Origin: Reticulitermes speratus
Taxonomy: Eukaryota; Arthropoda; Insecta; Blattodea; Rhinotermitidae
DNA: 64,000 nt
NCBI GenBank assembly: GCA_021186555.1
Contig: JAJKFL010000011.1
Coordinates: 33,669,512-33,733,511 of the forward strand
Reading direction: 5' to 3'
The position numbers were made by a program, and so were the translations under genes. Under the pieces are notes generated by a model, which saw nothing but the letters and a program-made list of their open reading frames with translations, was not told the DNA's origin and ran no database searches. This document shows, one piece after another, positions 53,827 to 63,906 of the stretch (positions within the stretch are counted from its first letter, which is position 1; each line of letters begins with the position of its first letter).

Positions 53827-53965
53827 TTAAAGTTAAAGAACTGGATATTTCTTGCACAGAATGTCAGTTGGTTCGCAGAATAAATAATGATAATTTTTGT
53901 GAATGCCCATTGTGTAACTTCGTAATTGGTATGTATTGTATAACGTATTGGTATAAATCCTGTTG

Positions 53966-54227
53966 GCCGATCCCAGTGACCGTGCGGTCTAAGGCGTGGG
54001 TCTTCGGCCGCTCGCTTACTAAGGATCGTGGATTCGAATCCTACCCGGTGCATGGATGTCTGTCTCTTGTGAGTGTTGTGTGTTGTCAGGTAGAGGTCTC
54101 TGCGACGAGCTGGTTCCTCGTCCAGAGGAGTCCTACCGACTGTGGTGTGTCTAAAGTGTGTGATCGTGAAGCCTCGACGAAACGAGGAGGCCCAGGCACA
54201 TATAGGGCTGTCGAGCCATAAAAAAAT
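53966..54227 (+). mobile_element. SINE-C with 8-bp TSD
   Basis: Head GCCGATCCCAGTGACCGTGC, B box GGATTCGAATCCTACC, body 2, end CTGTCGAGCCATAAAAAAA. TCCTGTTG flanks it at 53958-53965 and 54228-54235. Confidence 0.85.
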
Positions 54228-54235
54228 TCCTGTTG

Positions 54236-54475
54236 AAATTCAAACGGGAAAATTTGTCAAGTGCCGCTCTAGCTATGTTTTCCGCAGATGACCCTTCAGT
54301 TGATACATTCATAGCCCTAGAGGGACAGTATGACGTCACGGTTTCACTGAGCATTAACGCCATGAATTTGAACAGTTCTTTTAGACAGCTTTATAGACAG
54401 ACTTTATCGGCAAAGCAAGACGCTACAGATCTGACACAGTTTTTTCTCCGTCAGACACAATGAGATAATGAAATC
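54236..54475 (+). other. Unassigned open stretch
   Basis: An ORF of 76 codons (54233-54463) is free of repeats I recognise. It has no known motif and its start lies in a SINE target duplication, so it is not supported as a gene. Confidence 0.25.
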
Positions 54476-54733
54476 AAGGATGATGAGATAGACAGGGAAT
54501 GTAGTACGCATAGAAGAGGAAAATTAGCATATAACATATTGGTCGGAAAACATGGAGGAAGTAGGTCACTTGGGAGACCAAGGCGTAGATGGGAAATATA
54601 ACAAAGTGCTTCATAATGAAATAGGGTGTGAAGTAGACTGGACTCATTTGGTTCAGAAAATATACCAGTGGCCGGCTTTTGCGAGGACGGTAATGAACTT
54701 CTGGCTTCCATAAAATGCGGGGAGTTTCTTGAC
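54476..54733 (+). mobile_element. LINE-W coding end and 3' UTR before a MITE insertion
   Basis: Diverged codons for KHGGSRSLGRPRRRW-like residues (GGGAGACCAAGGCGTAGATG) and the AATGAACTTCTGGCTTCCAT ... GAGTTTCTTGAC 3' UTR. It continues after the MITE at ~54856 (AGTAACTATTAGTTTCTGAA). Confidence 0.65.
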
Positions 54734-54855
54734 GGTAGAGTGCCCCTTTTATCGTGTCCCTCAGCACGGTAACTGTCACGTTATGTCCCGGCGGATGCAG
54801 TGTTTCTATGCGCTAAAGTTGCCGTGCTCGGGGACAAGATAAAAGGACACTTTGC
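54734..54855. mobile_element. MITE inserted in LINE-W 3' UTR
   Basis: Inverted ends AGAGTGCCCCTTTTATCGTG and (rc) AAAGTGTCCTTTTATCTTGT with ~40-bp arms (CCTCAGCACGG / CCGTGCTCGG). The element splits the TTTCTTGAC / TGAGTAACTATTAG sequence that is continuous in other LINE-W copies. Same family as 47572. Confidence 0.7.
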
Positions 54856-54905
54856 TTCTGAGTAACTATTAGTTTCTGAACGGACTGTGCTGTGTATGGT
54901 CATTG
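54856..54905 (+). mobile_element. LINE-W 3' UTR, continuation
   Basis: AGTAACTATTAGTTTCTGAA and GGACTGTGCTG match the LINE-W 3' terminus; (CAGT)n-like sequence follows to ~54970. Confidence 0.6.
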
Positions 54906-55484
54906 TCAGTCTGTTACGTAGTCAGCTAGTTAGTTATTCAGTCAGTCAGTCATTCAATCAGTCAGTGCAGGAGGTTTAATAATACACATTGTAAAACTCC
55001 TCTTCGCTGTATTTTCTCCACCTTTCTCTCAGGTTTAGCAGTTCCATTAATTCCCCTTTTCTCAAATTCCGTCACTTCCTGTCCCTCCCTCAGTGCCACG
55101 GACCCATATAAAACTCTCAATAACAATTCATTTTAAAATTACGTCATGTCAGTACTACCCCCCCCCCCCCCACGTTTGTTCACTGCCCTTCATTTAATAC
55201 GTTTTGTAATCCTGTTTCCGGCCCAGTGGTTCCATTTAATGGTGATATTTTTATTTGACGTAGAACCGTGAGTTAGGAGAGGCAGAACTGCACACAAATT
55301 GTAAGTTGAGAGTTCAACTGGCTGTGCTTTGTGCAGGCGGTTAGGACGCGTCCGTTAATTCGTTACACCAGAGACTGGCCTAAATTTAATTAAGCATTTT
55401 GATGAGAAGAGGCGGACATAATAAAGACCGCGCTCATGAAATGAAGAACTGTGATATAAGAACGTTCATGACCTTGTTTTATTG
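54906..55484. other. No recognised gene
   Basis: A C-run lies at ~55158. No repeat or domain identified. Confidence 0.4.
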
Positions 55485-56205
55485 TGCATACTGTGTGCGT
55501 GCCTGTATTACAGTGATATACAGTGCGTGCCTGTATTACAGTGATATACAGTGCGTGCCTGTATTACAGTGATATACAGTGCGTGCCTGTATTACAGTGA
55601 TATACAGTGCGTGCCTGTATTACAGTGATATACAGTGCGTGCCTGTATTACAGTGATATACAGTGCGTGCCTGTATTACAGTGATATACAGTGCGTGCCT
55701 GTATTACAGTGATATACAGTGCGTGCCTGTATTACAGTGATATACAGTGCGTGCCTGTATTACAGTGATATACAGTGCGTGCCTGTATTACAGTGATATA
55801 TAGTGCGTGCCTGTATTACAGTGATATACAGTGCGTGCCTGTATTACAGTGATATACAGTGCGTGCCTGTATTACAGTGATATACAGTGCGTGCCTGTAT
55901 TACAGTGATATACAGTACGTGTCTGTATTACAGTGATATACAGTACGTGCCTGTATTACAGTGATATACAGTACGTGTCTGTATTACAGTGATATACAGT
56001 GCGTGCCTGTATTACAGTGATATACAGTACGTGCCTGTATTACAGTGATATATGTGCCTGTAGTACAGTGATATACAGTGCGTGCCTGTATTACAGTGAT
56101 ATACAGTGCGTGCCTGTATTACAGTGATATACAGAACGTGTCTGTATTACAGTGATATATGTGCCTGTATTACAGTGATATACAGTACGTGCCTGTATTA
56201 CAGTG
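55485..56205. repeat. 28-bp minisatellite, ~25 copies
   Basis: The unit GCCTGTATTACAGTGATATA... repeats at 28 bases. The first half is almost uniform; the last third varies (ACGTGTCTG, deleted units near 56045 and 56155). It runs without a gap into the foldback at 56206. Confidence 0.95.
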
Positions 56206-57470
56206 ATATATATGGACACCAACTGGTTCACAGTGTTAAAACACAATGTGCAGACACTTTACATATACCCCAACACGTTTCGATGCACTAATACATCATA
56301 TTCAGGGAGGAACACATTTAACTCTTAAAACATACAAACCCAGTTGTTAAAATGTTAACATTTTCATTAAATAACATAAGTAACAATGTGTTTTAATGAA
56401 CATTTTAACATTTTAAAATATTCATGAAATAGCATAAATAACGTAAGTGACAATGTGTTATTTAATTAACATTTTAACATTTTAAAATGTTCATTAAATA
56501 ACATAAGTGACAATGTGTTTTAATGAACATTTTAACATTTTAAAATATTCATTAAATAACATAAATAACATAAGTGACAATGTGTTATTTAATTAACATT
56601 TTAACATTTTAAAATGTTCATTAAATAACATAAGTGACAATGTGTTATTTAATTAACATTTTGACATTTTAAAATGTTCATTAAATAACATAAGTGACAA
56701 TGTGTTATTTAATTAACATTTTAAAATGTTCATTAATTAACATAAGTGCCAATGTGTTATTTAATTAACATTTTAAAATGTTCCTTAAATAACATAAATA
56801 ACAATGTGTTATTTAATGAACATTTTAACATTTTAAAATGTTCATTAAATAACATAAATAACAATGTGTTATTTAATTAACATTTTAACATTTTAAAATG
56901 TTCATTAAACAACATAAATAACAATGTGTTATTTAATGAATATTTTAACATTTTAACATTTTAAAATGTTCATTAAATAACATAAGTGACAATGTGTTAT
57001 TTAATTAACATTTTAACATTTTAAAATGTTCATTAAATAACGTAAGTGACAATGTGTTATTTAATTATCATTTTAACATTTTAAAATGTTCATTAAATAA
57101 CATAAGTGACAATGTGTTATTTAATTATCATTTTAACATTTTAAAATGTTCATTAAATAACATAAGTGACAATGTGTTGTTTAGTTATCATTTTAACATT
57201 TTAAATGTTTATTAAATAGCGTAAGTAACATTGTGTTATTAATGAACATTTTAACATTTCAAAATGTTAATTAAATAACATAACTAACAATGTGTTATTT
57301 AATTAACATTTTAACATTTCAACATTTTAGCAACTGCGTTTGTGTGTTTAAGTGTTAAATGTTTTCCTCCCTGAAGATGGTGTACTAGTGCACCGAAACA
57401 TGTCAGGGTTTGTGTAAAGTGTCTGCATATTGTGTTTTGACATTGTGTACGAGTTGGTGTCCATATATAT
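56206..57470. mobile_element. Foldback with outward arms, hammerhead-like motifs H15a/H15b and internal array
   Basis: The arms (56206-56361 and ~57325-57470) begin ATATATATGGACACC and end GGTGTCCATATATAT. H15b (plus, 57364-57412): CUGAAGA, U, helix GGUG/CACC, GAAA, CAUG, UC. H15a (minus, 56272-56312): core CUGAAUA, helix GAUG/CAUC, GAAA, CGUG. The centre is filled with an AT-rich tandem array. Confidence 0.8.
56340..57325. repeat. AT-rich ~50-60-bp tandem array inside the foldback
   Basis: About 17 units of ATAACATAAGTGACAATGTG ... TTAACATTTTAAAATGTTCA. Each unit holds the palindrome AACATTTTAAAATGTT. Units differ by presence or absence of a TTTTAACA insert, so the period varies. Confidence 0.9.
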
Positions 57471-57544
57471 TGTTGTTCACCACCCTGTACACAAAAGCTG
57501 CTAGTGATACGAGTCCTCAGTAAATTCAACTTCTTGACTTCGAC

Positions 57545-57815
57545 CTGGCCTAACTGATTTAGCACGGCGCCTAGGCTACGCTGTGGATGACTTGAGTTCG
57601 AATCCCGCCGGTGTTAGAGACCTTCCCATCGCCACTTGCAAACTGACTCTGGGGGCCACCAAAATCTCGTATGAGGGTTTTTCTCGGGCTAATGTGGCCT
57701 AAACGTGACACTGTTTAACTCCTTTTAGTGCCGAGCTTATAAAGGTGTGGATCTGTTCCTCCACACTTCCCTCCATCTTGATAGCATGATGCTTAAATAA
57801 CCACATTAACATCTT
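57545..57815 (+). mobile_element. SINE-D, subtype like 11965
   Basis: Degenerate head with B box AGTTCGAATCCCGCC, CTGACTCTGGGGGCCACCAA, and tail AGCATGATGCTTAAATAACC. Confidence 0.7.
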
Positions 57816-57932
57816 TACGTGTATAACCTTTTGACCCCTGACTTTCACGTGAATAATATTGATAAGTTTAAGTCCTACCTCAGAGAAAACACACCGTGTC
57901 GCTATTACAATGTTAATTGGTTAATTGTTTAG

Positions 57933-58198
57933 GGATTTTTTTTTCTATGGCGCAACAACCTCTAGTGGGCCAGGTCCTCCTCATTATCAAGGCTTTACGA
58001 TCACACTTATTTAGACACAACTCACAAGGTAGGACTCCTCTGGACAAGTGATCAGCCCGACTCAGAGACCTCTACCTGACAAAACATAACACTCACAAGA
58101 GACAGACATCCATACCTTCGGCGGAATTCGAACCCGCAATCCCAGCAAGCGAGCGGCCGCAAACCCACGCCTTAGATCGCGCGACCACTGGGATCGGC
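57933..58198 (-). mobile_element. SINE-C with 7-bp TSD
   Basis: The minus strand has a full head (B box rc of GGAATTCGAACCCGC), body 2 and a T-run (poly-A) at 57935. TGTTTAG flanks it at 57926-57932 and 58199-58205. Confidence 0.8.
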
Positions 58199-58233
58199 TG
58201 TTTAGTGAAATAGTCGCGGTTTATTCCGAGAAT

Positions 58234-58639
58234 CAGGTGCGTACCCAAAATTTTTCAATTGGGGAGGGGGGAGCTGACCCTGAGGCTATACATAATTTTG
58301 TTGATTTCAAAAATTATATTATAAGAATTATGTCATAAGTATAACTGAAACATAACACTGTTTGCAACTGTATTTATATACATACAAATATAACTACATG
58401 TTCCGTGACTCAATCACAATGTCCTATCTTATGTTTTTAAAATTATTTATTTTTCAAAATTCTAATGTACTAGTCATTAGCCGATTTCAGTGGCTGATTT
58501 CGGCTGAAGGGGAAAGCACATAAAAATTTTGATATCGTGTCTACAAAATCTGCGTTTCTTTAATTTTCGATTTTGGGGTGTTTGGGGAGGGACTGCAGCC
58601 CGGCGGTCCCCCCCCCCCCCCTTGGATGCGCCCTTACTG
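58234..58639. mobile_element. hAT-like MITE remnant
   Basis: Ends CAGGTGCGTACCCAAAATTT and (rc) CAGTAAGGGCGCATCCAAGG followed by G/C runs match a common hAT terminal style. The flanking 8 bases do not match, so the duplication is lost or the ends are misplaced. Confidence 0.55.
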
Positions 58640-59084
58640 ATAATTACACCATATGTACGTAGTACACTCTGTGTGGAATTTTATGTTTTAGAAGGTAGTA
58701 TATATATATAGTAACCACTTAATTCTTAAGCATAGCAAACACGTGAGTGAGCGGACGACCCCCCCAGTCTTTGTTTATTAGTCTCTTTTGTACTGCAAGT
58801 TACGTCAAACTAAAGAATAGCCATCCCGCAACTCATGGCGGTTTAAGTTGTTGCATAGTGGGTAATGACAGGGGCAGGACATTAAATCAATAGGCGAGGC
58901 GGTCAAACGTGCTGTTGTATATTTATTGGTACCTGGAACTGGGAACGGTAACTAAAAACCGCAGTGTTGTCATGTTATGTAACGAAACATGTTTAGACCG
59001 CAGCAGAGGCGTTCGGTACGTGGCACTGCGACACACGTGTAACATTCCAGGACTTCCTTTCTCGTAAAATGTAAAAAAAAAAAG
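58640..59084. other. No recognised feature
   Basis: No gene or repeat placed. Confidence 0.4.
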
Positions 59085-59200
59085 GACACGGCCTCAGATA
59101 TGGAGGGCAGCAGTCGCGGACAGCTGAAAAGGAGTGGTCCTCCGCCTTGCGGTTTCGGTAGTTGGCTTACAGCCCCTTGCCTGATGGTGCATAAAGTAAT
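59085..59200 (-). repeat. Dispersed repeat Q, diverged copy 3
   Basis: ATGGAGGGCAGCAGTCGCGG and GGAGTGGTCCTCCGCCTTGC match the inverted copy at 16723. The 23-bp array region is absent. Confidence 0.55.
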
Positions 59201-59210
59201 TTTTTTTTAA

Positions 59211-59484
59211 TATTATCCGACAAATGCACTTAACTGTCACAGGTTCACACCGTGAACACCGCCATATCTGTCTTAATCAGCTGCTTCCAGTGTAGCAGAT
59301 CACAAGAATAATTACCTGCAGATCTATATATAACACAGACCAAGTTTTACTATGTAATTATTTTATATAATGTCTGATGTTTACCCTGATGATGGGCCGA
59401 AAGGGTCCGAAACATGTACGAATGGAATGTTTTTAAATATATTATTATGAACCTGTGACAATTAAATGTGTTTGTTGGATAATA
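59211..59484 (+). mobile_element. Inverted-repeat element with hammerhead-like motif H16
   Basis: Terminal inverted repeats of ~36 bp (TATTATCCGACAAATGCACT at left; the rc of ...GTGTTTGTTGGATAATA at right). H16 (plus, 59385-59425): CUGAUGA, U, helix GGGCC/GGUCC, GAAA, CAUG, UA. The outer stem is weak. Only one motif is present, so this is a simpler relative of the double foldbacks. Confidence 0.7.
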
Positions 59485-59769
59485 CTAAAAATCTAATTAT
59501 AATGCACGGTATGGAAAATGTAAGAAACATAAATAAACCAGGGGCTTTAAATGGTTAAGAAATTAACATTTAAGAAATCTCACGTAGGGCCTTGAAAATG
59601 GCGGACTTACGTGACGTCACACATTGTTTTGAGTAAATGTGGTATAGAGTACACCATCCAGAAATAGTGAGCACGTAACAACAGATACAGTGACCACATA
59701 CTCAGCATAGTTGACGACATTTTATCTGTTTTATTGATTTTAATGATTATCATATAGCTGGTGTAATGA

Positions 59770-59817
59770 GAATGAGTCCTGAAGATGAACTGATACAGTT
59801 CGAAACATGTTGACTAT
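59770..59817 (+). other. Hammerhead-like motif H17, very well formed
   Basis: Outer stem AGUC/GACU, CUGAAGA, U, 6-bp helix GAACUG/CAGUUC with a 3-nt loop, GAAA, CAUG, UU. All pieces are in the right order; the terminal triplet GUU is permitted by the NUH cleavage rule. Confidence 0.6.
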
Positions 59818-60140
59818 TTATTAACATAAATATGTATTAAATAGAAAATAATAAAGTGTACATTTGTCGGAATAAGACTTTATACAATAAAAAAATGTAC
59901 GTTGACAATTAACGTAAAGTTTAAATGTGGAATATTTCGTCTATCTGCGCGGTACTGTGTGCAGTGTAGTGACTGTTTCGTGGATATTATTCTCGTGCTT
60001 TCTTGCTTAGATATGAGTACGTGGGAGACAGCTGAGGATATTAACTACCGGACTGTCTGTTTTATTGTAAGAACGAATGTGCTGGTGTTGAAGTGGGCCG
60101 ACATGTCGCAGGCTTACGGCAGTTCTTAGTATCTCATTTT
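59818..60140. other. No recognised gene
   Basis: No repeat or domain identified. Confidence 0.4.
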
Positions 60141-60409
60141 GACGGCGAAACGTAAGCTGAGGGTGTTTGAGAATAGGGCGTTGAGGAGGATACTTGGGCA
60201 TAAGAGGGACGAGGTGACAGGACACTGGACGAGCTTCATCATCTGTACTTATCACCAGTATGTTATTCGGGTGATCAAATAAAGAAGGACGAGATAGAAG
60301 GGGCATGTAGCACTGCGAGGGAAGTGAGAGGTGTGTACAGGATTTTGGTATGGAATAAAGTACCACTCGGAAGACATAAACATTGTTGGGGCGATAATAT
60401 TCAAATGGA
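60141..60409 (+). mobile_element. LINE-W coding end, frame broken, before a mariner insertion
   Basis: AAGCTGAGGGTGTTTGAGAA, AAGAGGGACGAGGTGACAGG and GATAATATTCAAATGGA match 26680-26975, with several indels and stops. It resumes at 61191. Confidence 0.8.
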
Positions 60410-61190
60410 CGAGGGCTAGTCAAAAAAGAGTGAGAATGAATTTATTACTCAGCAAATACGTTAGGCAGAGTCCAACTTGATACGGTCTTTTTCAAAGTAG
60501 TCCCCATCGAGCTGTATGCACTTGGTCCAACGTGTCTGCCAGTCCTGGAAGACGTGCTGGAACCCATTTTTTGACATCGTCTTCAGAACCGCCTCCGCCC
60601 TCTTCAGAACGGCCGTTGAGGAGTCGAAACACTGGCCCCGCAGCTCCGATTTCAGGCGAGGAAACAGAAAAAAGTCACACGGAGCAAGGCCCGGGCTGTA
60701 CGGAGGGTTCGGCACACATTCGATGTTTCTTCGGGCTAAATATTGGGCAACAACGTTCGAAACGTGAGGGCGTGCATTATCGTGGTGTAGGCGCCAACGA
60801 GATGGATGCAGCTCAGGGCGTTTTCGTCGGATGTGTTCGGCCAGGGTCTTCAAAACTGTCACTGCCCGAAAAAACATTGAATGTGTGCCGAACCCTCCGT
60901 ACAGCCCGGGCCTTGCTCCGTGTGACTTTTTTCTGTTTCCTCGCCTGAAATCGGAGCTGCGGGGCTAGCGTTTCGACTCCTCAACGGCCGTTCTGAAGAG
61001 GGCGGAGGCGGTTCTGAAGACGATGTCAAAAAATGGGTTCTAGCACGTCTTCCAGGACTGGCAGACACGTTGGACCAAGTGCATACAGCTCGATGGGGAC
61101 TACTTTGAAAAATACCATATCAAGTTGGACTCTGCCTAACGTATTTGCTGAGTAATAAATTCATTCTCACTCTTTTTTGACTAGCCCTCG
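60410..61190. mobile_element. Palindromic mariner derivative inserted in LINE-W
   Basis: The arms 60410-60736 and 60864-61190 are near-perfect inverted copies (327 bp each) with a 127-bp centre. Both arms are the 3' end of a mariner element, so both termini (CGAGGGCTAGTCAAAAAAGA) are the same end. It is flanked by GA on each side rather than the TA typical of mariner. Confidence 0.9.
60461..60877 (-). pseudogene. mariner transposase C-terminal fragment
   Basis: 138 codons. The HHDNARPH block supplies catalytic Asp 33, and YSPGLAPCDFFLFPRLKSEL supplies Asp 68; exactly 34 residues lie between, the mariner D34D signature. The C-terminal WQTRWTKCIQLDGDYFEKD segment is also typical. The N-terminal DNA-binding half and the first catalytic Asp are missing; the first few residues come from the inverted arm. 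A nonfunctional remnant compared with ~345 residues in intact family members. Confidence 0.9.
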
Positions 61191-61355
61191 GATATTCAGG
61201 AAATAGGGCACGGGCGTGGACTGGGTTGATGTGGCGCTGTGTAGGTACAACTGGTGGCTCTTGTTAACACGGTAATGAACCTTCCCGTTCTTTAAAATGT
61301 GGGGAATTTCTTGACTAGTTGAGCAACTATTAGCTCCTCAAGAAGGACATTGCTG
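61191..61355 (+). mobile_element. LINE-W 3' end, continuation
   Basis: GTGGACTGGGTTGATGTGGC and GGGGAATTTCTTGACTAGTT ... AAGAAGGACATTGCTGC complete the copy begun at 60141. Confidence 0.75.
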
Positions 61356-61439
61356 CTTTGAGCCTACGTCGGTCCCTGCTCAAAAATGATGTTAGAATAC
61401 CTTAGAATTACGATTCTAACGCTTCCTCCACATTCCTTC

Positions 61440-61700
61440 TTAATCAAAATTATCAATCAAGATTCCAATCTAGATTATCGATCAAAATTATCAATAGAGA
61501 TTATGAATCAAGATTATTAAGGTTATTAATAAAGATTATCAATAAAAATTATAAATCAAGATTCTCGATCAATATTTTAAACCAAGATTCTCAATCAAGA
61601 TTATCAATCTAGATTATAAATCAAAATTTTCAAGATTCTCAGTCAAGATTATAAATCAATATTATCAATCAAGATTCTGAATCAAAGTGTTGAATCAATC
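61440..61700 (+). repeat. Degenerate (AATCAAGATTAT)-type tandem
   Basis: Loose repeats of AATCAAGATT(A/C)T(C)A at 11-24-base intervals. Strongly diverged, so probably old. Confidence 0.75.
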
Positions 61701-61789
61701 ATTTCTCATTTTTATTTGATTATACATAACCTGTTCATTTCATATAAAACCATTAGGAAAAAATAAGCATATTTCGTTTCATGTGTCAT

Positions 61790-62030
61790 CCATTTAAACC
61801 ACAGTGGTAAGTATACGTTCCATGTGCTCTGACACCGAAACTCTGCATTTTACCCACACAGTGCATTTTGTTTTACATATTTCGTATAATTTTTACAACA
61901 AACAGCGGTTTTTTTTTTCGCTAAACAGCATTACCTGGTTGGTCGATGTATTATGGACGCAGTTTGTATACTGCGATAGACGAAGTAAATTTTTATACAC
62001 TATTAACTTAACTTAATACTTAAAAGAGTT
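61790..62030 (+). mobile_element. piggyBac-like relative with a single unit
   Basis: CATTTAAACCACAGTGGTAA, ACCCACACAGTGCATTTTG, AACAAACAGCGG and GCAGTTTGTATACTGCG align with the family at 34543, but only one unit is present. Ends are decayed. Confidence 0.5.
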
Positions 62031-62883
62031 GAAAGACAAAGTGAATTAGAAACGGGAATGAATAGCAGAGGAGCAGGTAAAGACGGAAAGAAAGAAAACC
62101 GTGAGAGAAGTGAGACACTTCATTTTGAGGAGAAAAGAGAGTTTCATTTTGTTAGAGTGGCCTTGTCCTTTTCATGAAGCCCTTGCGGTTTAAACTCATC
62201 AAAAGCCCCTTTCCTGTTGAGGCCATCAAATTTATATGACGAAGTTATATGAAACGTATTAAAAATGCTGTCCTTACTACAAAGTAAACACCGCACATTT
62301 CCGTTATGAATGCAAATATTTGAACTATCGTACAATGTTTGTCTCTATCCTGAGATCCCGATGTAACCCCAAAAATAGACTGTGAGGGACACGCAGACAT
62401 CTAAACATAAAAAATTGTTGATATAAGTAGTTACCACAGGCCTATAGAAGTTTCAAAGTAGTGTGTGGAATCCGTAGGTGTTTGAAATCGATTGAAGTCC
62501 AAATACAACATTCTAGTTCAGTTTTGTAGAACTCTTTACGGGGAATTTCCCTCGGAGATCATTTATACAAACTGCGTGCTTGTGTATAAATACTCAGTAT
62601 ACAGAGTGTTCACCTACAGGGTGGTCTGTACTCGGGGAAGTATATACCAAGCGAGATATTCTCTGCGATAGAGGGGTCGAAAATGTTACAATAGAATCAG
62701 TGTTATGTAAAATGTTTGTTTTTGAAAGTATTATTTGCGTGTTATTATTTCAATGCATTGCTTTCTACAGTTTTTGCGTTATGTGATTTTTTTCTGCCTC
62801 TTGAAGAAGGATGGCCAATTTTACAAATTAGACTCATCTACATAGGTGACTTGTTCGAACTCTGGCTACATCGTATCAACGAA
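62031..62883. other. No recognised gene
   Basis: A G/A-rich stretch lies at 62040-62130. No repeat or domain identified. Confidence 0.4.
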
Positions 62884-63406
62884 AAGTGGTATTCAATCTT
62901 TTTTGTTCACGTACCCCCACATAAAATTTCTCTTCGACTTTGTACCCCCAAAGTCGTTGGTGCATAATTCAAGTTATACACAGTCTATAATCTATATCTA
63001 AAATAAGTTAAATAAATTACATCCAAAATAATGTATTAAATAATAAGTTTTAAATGAGAAAAAGGAGAATCAAGCTATTAAATAACAAATATATTACTGC
63101 CTATCATATAAAAATTAATAAAGGAACAAAGGTATTTTAGCAAAGCACAATTATATGCACTGTGTGGAATAAAATGAAACTAGCCGCCCAGATAAGAATC
63201 GCATAAAGGAGAGAGAGAGAGAAAAAAATGGCGCTCCCAAATCGCATGTCCTTACGTCTGGGTCTTTTGTGGCTAACCCTAAGTCTGGCCCTGATTATTC
63301 AGTGTTTATCATGAAATAATATTTATTAATTTTTTAATTTTACATAACCCCTAAGAAGTCTTCGCATACCCCCGAGGGTAGGCGTACCCCAGGTTGAATA
63401 CCACTG
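62884..63406. mobile_element. hAT-type MITE, copy 2
   Basis: Nearly colinear with 21702-22220 throughout (GTGGTATTCAATCTTTTTTG at left, CCAGGTTGAATACCACTG at right). The first base is A in place of C and the flanks are not duplicated, so this copy is older or rearranged. Confidence 0.85.
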
Positions 63407-63659
63407 TCATATAACATACTAAACTGATTGACTACCGGTTTCAGAACCTGTAAAGGCAGACATTAAGCGCATCTGTGAAATTATAAGATGATATGGTAAA
63501 TGAATTTGTTGGGTGAATACCGAAGTTATTGGCAGTTAACGCGAAATGGCTGCGTAGACAAACGGAAGAGCTGAAGAAGCAAGCAGATGAAGTCAGCCCG
63601 ATTTCATATTTTAGGATTTCTTGTCAGTAAATTACAAGATTTCGGTGTATGGTTTGTGA
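63407..63659. other. No recognised feature
   Basis: No gene or repeat placed. Confidence 0.4.
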
Positions 63660-63830
63660 CGCCTTGCCGCGATTGGGTGGAACATACTACCTCCATCTTC
63701 AGGGTAAAGTTGTATGAGATGCGAAGTTTTAGAGGAATCTTCGTGCATCCATCTTTAGGTTAGAAGTCTTCTATCAAGAAGATGCAGTCACGGGGTTCCT
63801 CCGAAACGACGCCATACTTCAGAATGCCGT
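63660..63830. repeat. Sequence related to the GAAACGTCG motif family
   Basis: CCTCCATCTTCAGGG (rc CCCTGAAGATGGAGG) at 63691 and GGTTCCTCCGAAACGACGCC at 63797 contain the CUGAAGA-U-GGAGG and CCUCCGAAACG pieces seen at 31056, but separated and facing opposite ways. Confidence 0.4.
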
Positions 63831-63906
63831 AAAATTAACCCTATTGCTTTTTCATTTAAAGGGAATGTGATCTGACGTCACACATAATGTTATGCACAAG
63901 GGCACG

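Noticed and set aside
54233..54463. Possible small host gene of 76 codons
   Set aside because: The start codon lies in a SINE target duplication and no domain is recognisable.
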